Positions 32,290 through 35,383 of a DNA stretch of 35,383 nucleotides are shown piece after piece. The notes beneath the pieces are model-generated. The model ran no database searches. It was not told the DNA's origin and saw only the letters and a program-made list of their open reading frames with translations. Each line of letters begins with the position of its first letter. Positions within the stretch are counted from its first letter, which is position 1. The position numbers and the translations under genes were made by a program. Origin of the DNA: Planctomyces sp. (GTDB lineage: Bacteria > Planctomycetota > Planctomycetia > Planctomycetales > Planctomycetaceae). Where the stretch lies: positions 1 to 35,383 of the forward strand of contig SXXK01000021.1 of the NCBI GenBank assembly GCA_005791255.1, given 5' to 3'.

Positions 32290-34692
32290 ATGACCATCCG
32301 CAGTTCAGGAAGCCTGCTGCTGGCGGCCATCTGGCTGCTGAGCATCTGCCATTCAGCGGCCGATGAAGAAAAAGGAGATGTGAGGTTCATTCCGGTAGAC
32401 GAGGAAAAGCCGGTAGCCGGGTCTGTCCGAGTTTCCAGCGGACAAATCTACAGCGGCATGATCTCCAATGCCACAACTCTGGCACCGCTGCCAGCCAGTC
32501 GTCGAGTTGTTGACAAGCCGGATCAAAAGTTGCCATTGCGAATGATCGATCAGGGGTACCGGGAGATTTACGTCCCCCGCCGTCGAGCCGAAGAAACTGT
32601 CCCGGATGTCACCGCATGGCCAATCATATCTCTCCCGATCCCCAGACAAAGAAGTTCGCGACAACCGCGGCCACTGATTCTGCCGGCTCTGCCAGCCTTC
32701 GAAAGCAATGGCACAGCCCGAACCAGCATCGTACGACCTTCCGGAGAAACGCAGGAACTCAGCGTTGCCGTTACGGCCATCAACGATCTTTTTGCAGTCG
32801 TCAGCAGCCTGACACATGACTGGCAGTACCAGATCTCACTGGATTCACTGCCCGCCCAAACGCTGGTGGAAACACTGACACTGGCTGAGGGTTTTCAACA
32901 GAACCCGATCCGGCGACTGGAGATTGTTCGGATGTTGCTGAAGGCGCAGCGCTATCCGGAGGCCACCGCCATACTGCAGTCGGTCGGACGCGACTTCCCG
33001 GATCAGCTGACTGTCCAGCAACAGCAGCAGCAGGTCGTACGTGAAGAACTCGCACGCCAGATCACAGAGACGCTTGAGCAGCGGCGCGACGCCGGACAGC
33101 ATACACTCGCAGCCAACGGAGCGCGTCTGTATCCAACCGAAAATCTTACCCCGGAAACGCTCGTCCGAGTGGAGCGGATGGCAGCAGACTACATTCGCAG
33201 CAGCCAGCGCATGGACCGCATTCGACATGTCCTGTCAGAGCTGGCTGCAGAACTGCAGGACCCGATCATTCGAGCAGCAGCCCAGCATGCCGTAACACTC
33301 AGTCTCGAGCAGCTTGATCATGATTCGCTCGGACGATTCGCTGCCTTCGAATTGATCCTCGACGCTGCCGATGCTGAGAGACCGAAGACGGATGAACAAC
33401 TGGCAACAGCACTGTCCGGCTGGCTGCTGGGTGCGGAAAACACGACCAGCAATCTGAATGATGTGCTGTCATTGACCGATGCACGACAGCAGATCCTGAC
33501 TTATCTTGCCAGTGACCCTGAGGAAACCGAGTTCCGTACCCAGCTGGCCGGGCAGATCGCTCGCATGGAGGGCGTGAGTGCTGAACGAACAGCCGCACTG
33601 ATCCGTCAACTGCCCGCTATCCGACCAATTCGCACGGATGCTGCCCCGCCCGGCTCAGCGGCTGGTTTTCGGATCGAACCGACTGACAACACCGCTGGCG
33701 CTCTTGGATTCGTCCCCCCCGAATACCATCAGACTCGCAACTGGCCCCTGATTATCGCCTTTCCACAAACTCCGGGAGATCCGGCAGCGTGGCTCCGCTG
33801 GTGGCAGCCGCAGGCCGAAAAACATGGCTTCATTGTCGTCATGCCGCTCGTCAACAAGGAAGACGGGGAATCCGGCTGGACGGCTTCAGCGGCTGAGCAC
33901 CGCCAGGTACTCAATCTCCTCCGCACAATCCGATTCGGTCTGCGAATCGATGACGAACGAATCTATCTGGCCGGGCACGGAGTGGGCGGCGAAGCGGCGA
34001 TGGACCTCATGGCCTCACATGCTCAGGAATTTACTGCAGTCGCCGCTCTCAGCTCCACCGGACGTCGACACCTGCAGTGGACAGCATCAAACGCCATTGA
34101 AAAACCCTGGTACATCGTCATCGGCGACTCACACCCACTGTGGTTTGAAAAAATGGGGCAACTGGCAGCCAAACTGTTCCGACGCGGTGAAGACATCCAG
34201 GTGTGGTTCGATACCACATTCATTAAATATCCCGAGCGCGGAGCCGAAGCGTGGGCCGAAGAGGCAGATGATGTATTCCGCTGGTTTCAGCTTTACCGAC
34301 GCCAGTCCTGGCCCAAACGCCTGCATGCCAGGCTGCTGCGATCCACTGACACGGACTGGGGTTGGGTTGAGCTGAGTGGCCTGCCGGCACAATTCACCCA
34401 GCTCGACGCTCCGTCGCAGGCTGACAGAGATGAACTCCGCCCCGCCACGCTGGACACGCGAGTGTCTTCAGCAAATGTTATTCGCATTGAATCTGCTCCC
34501 GCAGACGTCACACTATTTATCAGTCCGGAGCTGCCGGATCTTGACCCGGCCAGGCCCATCCGCATCGTCGAAGGCCGAAAAGATCGGCGAATCGACTATC
34601 AGCCGTCAGTCGCTCACATGCTCGAACGACTCTATCAGACCGGCGATCGTCGTCGACTGTGTTACATGAGAATCGATCCTGCCGAACGCTGA
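32290..34692 (+). CDS. Exported protein with C-terminal alpha/beta-hydrolase-like domain, nucleophile missing
   Basis: An 800-residue protein. ATG 32290 follows GGGAG by seven bases. The signal peptide (about 1-24, LLLAAIWLLSICHSA) indicates export. Residues about 25-160 are Pro/Arg-rich and of unclear fold. A helical, repeat-like section (about 165-450) has the Glu/Arg/Leu-rich look of tetratricopeptide-like repeats (QRYPEATAILQSVGRDFP). From about 475 to 680 there is an alpha/beta-hydrolase core: WPLIIAFPQTPGD, HGFIVVMPLVNKEDGESGW, then IYLAGHGVGGEAAMDLMAS. The nucleophile elbow should read GxSxG, but residue 564 is Gly (GHGVGG), so a serine-hydrolase activity is unlikely. The domain resembles PHB-depolymerase/peptidase-type hydrolases. 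It may act as a binding or scaffold protein. I do not recognise the full-length family. Confidence 0.75.
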   Translation: MTIRSSGSLLLAAIWLLSICHSAADEEKGDVRFIPVDEEKPVAGSVRVSSGQIYSGMISNATTLAPLPASRRVVDKPDQKLPLRMIDQGYREIYVPRRRAEETVPDVTAWPIISLPIPRQRSSRQPRPLILPALPAFESNGTARTSIVRPSGETQELSVAVTAINDLFAVVSSLTHDWQYQISLDSLPAQTLVETLTLAEGFQQNPIRRLEIVRMLLKAQRYPEATAILQSVGRDFPDQLTVQQQQQQVVREELARQITETLEQRRDAGQHTLAANGARLYPTENLTPETLVRVERMAADYIRSSQRMDRIRHVLSELAAELQDPIIRAAAQHAVTLSLEQLDHDSLGRFAAFELILDAADAERPKTDEQLATALSGWLLGAENTTSNLNDVLSLTDARQQILTYLASDPEETEFRTQLAGQIARMEGVSAERTAALIRQLPAIRPIRTDAAPPGSAAGFRIEPTDNTAGALGFVPPEYHQTRNWPLIIAFPQTPGDPAAWLRWWQPQAEKHGFIVVMPLVNKEDGESGWTASAAEHRQVLNLLRTIRFGLRIDDERIYLAGHGVGGEAAMDLMASHAQEFTAVAALSSTGRRHLQWTASNAIEKPWYIVIGDSHPLWFEKMGQLAAKLFRRGEDIQVWFDTTFIKYPERGAEAWAEEADDVFRWFQLYRRQSWPKRLHARLLRSTDTDWGWVELSGLPAQFTQLDAPSQADRDELRPATLDTRVSSANVIRIESAPADVTLFISPELPDLDPARPIRIVEGRKDRRIDYQPSVAHMLERLYQTGDRRRLCYMRIDPAER

Positions 34693-34899
34693 GAATTCCT
34701 GCTACAGTCGAACTGCCGCCTGTGAAATCAGCAAACAGCCGGCACAATTATTGCTATCGAGACCCATGGAATCTGTTGGCTGCTCAGAATGCTGGCGATT
34801 GCATGAACCAACCCTGCACGCAATTCAGGCACCTTGTCTGAAATATCAGCAATCACTGGGCACAAGCCAATTCACAACTCAGGCAACGAGGCCGTCAGC

Positions 34900-35383
34900 G
34901 TGACTCAGACTGCGCCCAACTACGATGAACTTTTGACTCAGTCCGGCGTACCGAGACACTCGGCACTGTCTGAATGTCTGGCTGCACTGTCAGCCGATGT
35001 GCTGGCCGAAAGACAGAAACTGGCTGAGGAAGAACTGCTCGAGAAAGGCATCACTTTCGCCGTGTATGGCCATGATGCCGGGACAGAGAAGATCTGGCCC
35101 TTTGACGTTGTGCCCCGACCGATCCCTGCTCACGAATGGCAGCAGATTGAGTCCGGACTGAAGCAGCGAATCAAGGCGCTGAATCTGTTCCTTGATGATG
35201 TTTACAACGACGGAAGAATTCTGCGCGACGGAGTCGTTCCCGAAGCGTTGATCCGCACCGCCAAAACGTATCGCCCCGAATGTCAGGGCTTCAGACCGCC
35301 CGGTGGTGTCTGGACGCACGTCACCGGCACAGACCTCGTCCGACATCATGATGGCACACTGTATGTCCTGGAAGACAACCTGC
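34900..35383 (+). CDS. Circularly permuted ATP-grasp protein (DUF404/DUF407), partial at right edge
   Basis: An open frame from GTG 34900 to the window end gives about 161 residues of a protein that continues outside. GAGG lies about nine bases upstream. Motifs include PFDVVPRPIPAHEW, LNLFLDDVYNDGRILRDGVVP, GFRPPGGVWTHVTGTDLVR and, at the very end, LYVLEDNL, which are typical of the circularly permuted ATP-grasp family (COG2308, often about 480-500 residues or longer). ATP-grasp enzymes join carboxylates to amines using ATP. In many bacteria this gene is followed by an alpha-E protein and a transglutaminase-like gene, but that part would lie beyond the edge. Confidence 0.9.
   Translation, partial: MTQTAPNYDELLTQSGVPRHSALSECLAALSADVLAERQKLAEEELLEKGITFAVYGHDAGTEKIWPFDVVPRPIPAHEWQQIESGLKQRIKALNLFLDDVYNDGRILRDGVVPEALIRTAKTYRPECQGFRPPGGVWTHVTGTDLVRHHDGTLYVLEDNL

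Noticed and set aside
28258-35383. One combined system made of the TgpA-like transglutaminase and the ATP-grasp gene
   Set aside because: They are over 4 kb apart with unrelated and oppositely oriented genes between, and the transglutaminase belongs to the DUF58-linked branch.
1-35383. Mobile elements, CRISPR arrays, tRNA or rRNA genes
   Set aside because: I saw no transposase or integrase, no regularly spaced repeats, and no tRNA-like or rRNA-like sequence on either strand; a dedicated tRNA/ncRNA scan was not possible here.

Overview
The window looks like chromosomal DNA of a planctomycete (Planctomycetota, probably Planctomycetaceae-like). The main reason is a DUF1559 protein with a prepilin-type N-terminus, a family expanded in that phylum. 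Supporting signs are short lipoproteins with planctomycete-style tails, a eukaryote-like adenylosuccinate lyase and many GTG/TTG starts. Most genes are housekeeping or metabolic. I see no insertion sequence, phage, tRNA, rRNA or CRISPR array.

Layout. 1-3578 (minus): a probable operon of a HGSNAT/DUF5009-type membrane acyltransferase, a sarcosine-oxidase-type flavoenzyme and mtnA, which runs off the left edge. 3579-4009: a divergent control region with a perfect 11-bp-arm inverted repeat. 4010-5643 (plus): a small lipoprotein and the DUF1559 pseudopilin-like protein, closed by a strong intrinsic terminator. 5656-6006 (minus): an orphan STAS protein. 6201-13709 (plus): an SDR oxidoreductase, ilvD, a very large protein best explained as a pyrophosphate-type PEP carboxykinase, a Rieske ferredoxin and a GspF/PilC-like membrane protein. 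13718-14017 (minus) and 14332-15324 (plus): a cysteine-less FmdB-like protein divergent from a deoxyhypusine-synthase homologue. 15353-18106 (minus): a TolC-family lipoprotein with an unusual Pro/Ala-rich tail. 18508-21770 (plus): a YkgJ-type cysteine-cluster protein, hisS, an RNase Z-like metallo-hydrolase and mobB, the last two translationally coupled. 21747-22595 (minus): an exported N-formylglutamate amidohydrolase-like protein. 22864-28258 and on to 30753 (plus): a DUF3127 protein with terminator, prfC, purB, and a coupled DUF58/TgpA-transglutaminase pair. 30766-31509 (minus): a TIM-barrel sugar isomerase/epimerase-like protein. 31832-35383 (plus): a small lipoprotein, an exported alpha/beta-hydrolase-like protein lacking the nucleophile, and the start of a circularly permuted ATP-grasp protein cut by the right edge.

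The most interesting items are the candidate PPi-dependent PEP carboxykinase, which would link PEP/oxaloacetate exchange to pyrophosphate; the bacterial deoxyhypusine-synthase homologue, which keeps the catalytic lysine but not the substrate-side residues; the predicted pseudo-hydrolase next to a planctomycete-type lipoprotein; the operator-like inverted repeat at 3885-3915; and the ATP-grasp gene at the right edge, which usually marks a poorly understood peptide-modification locus. All functions are inferred by reading the sequence; no database search was run.
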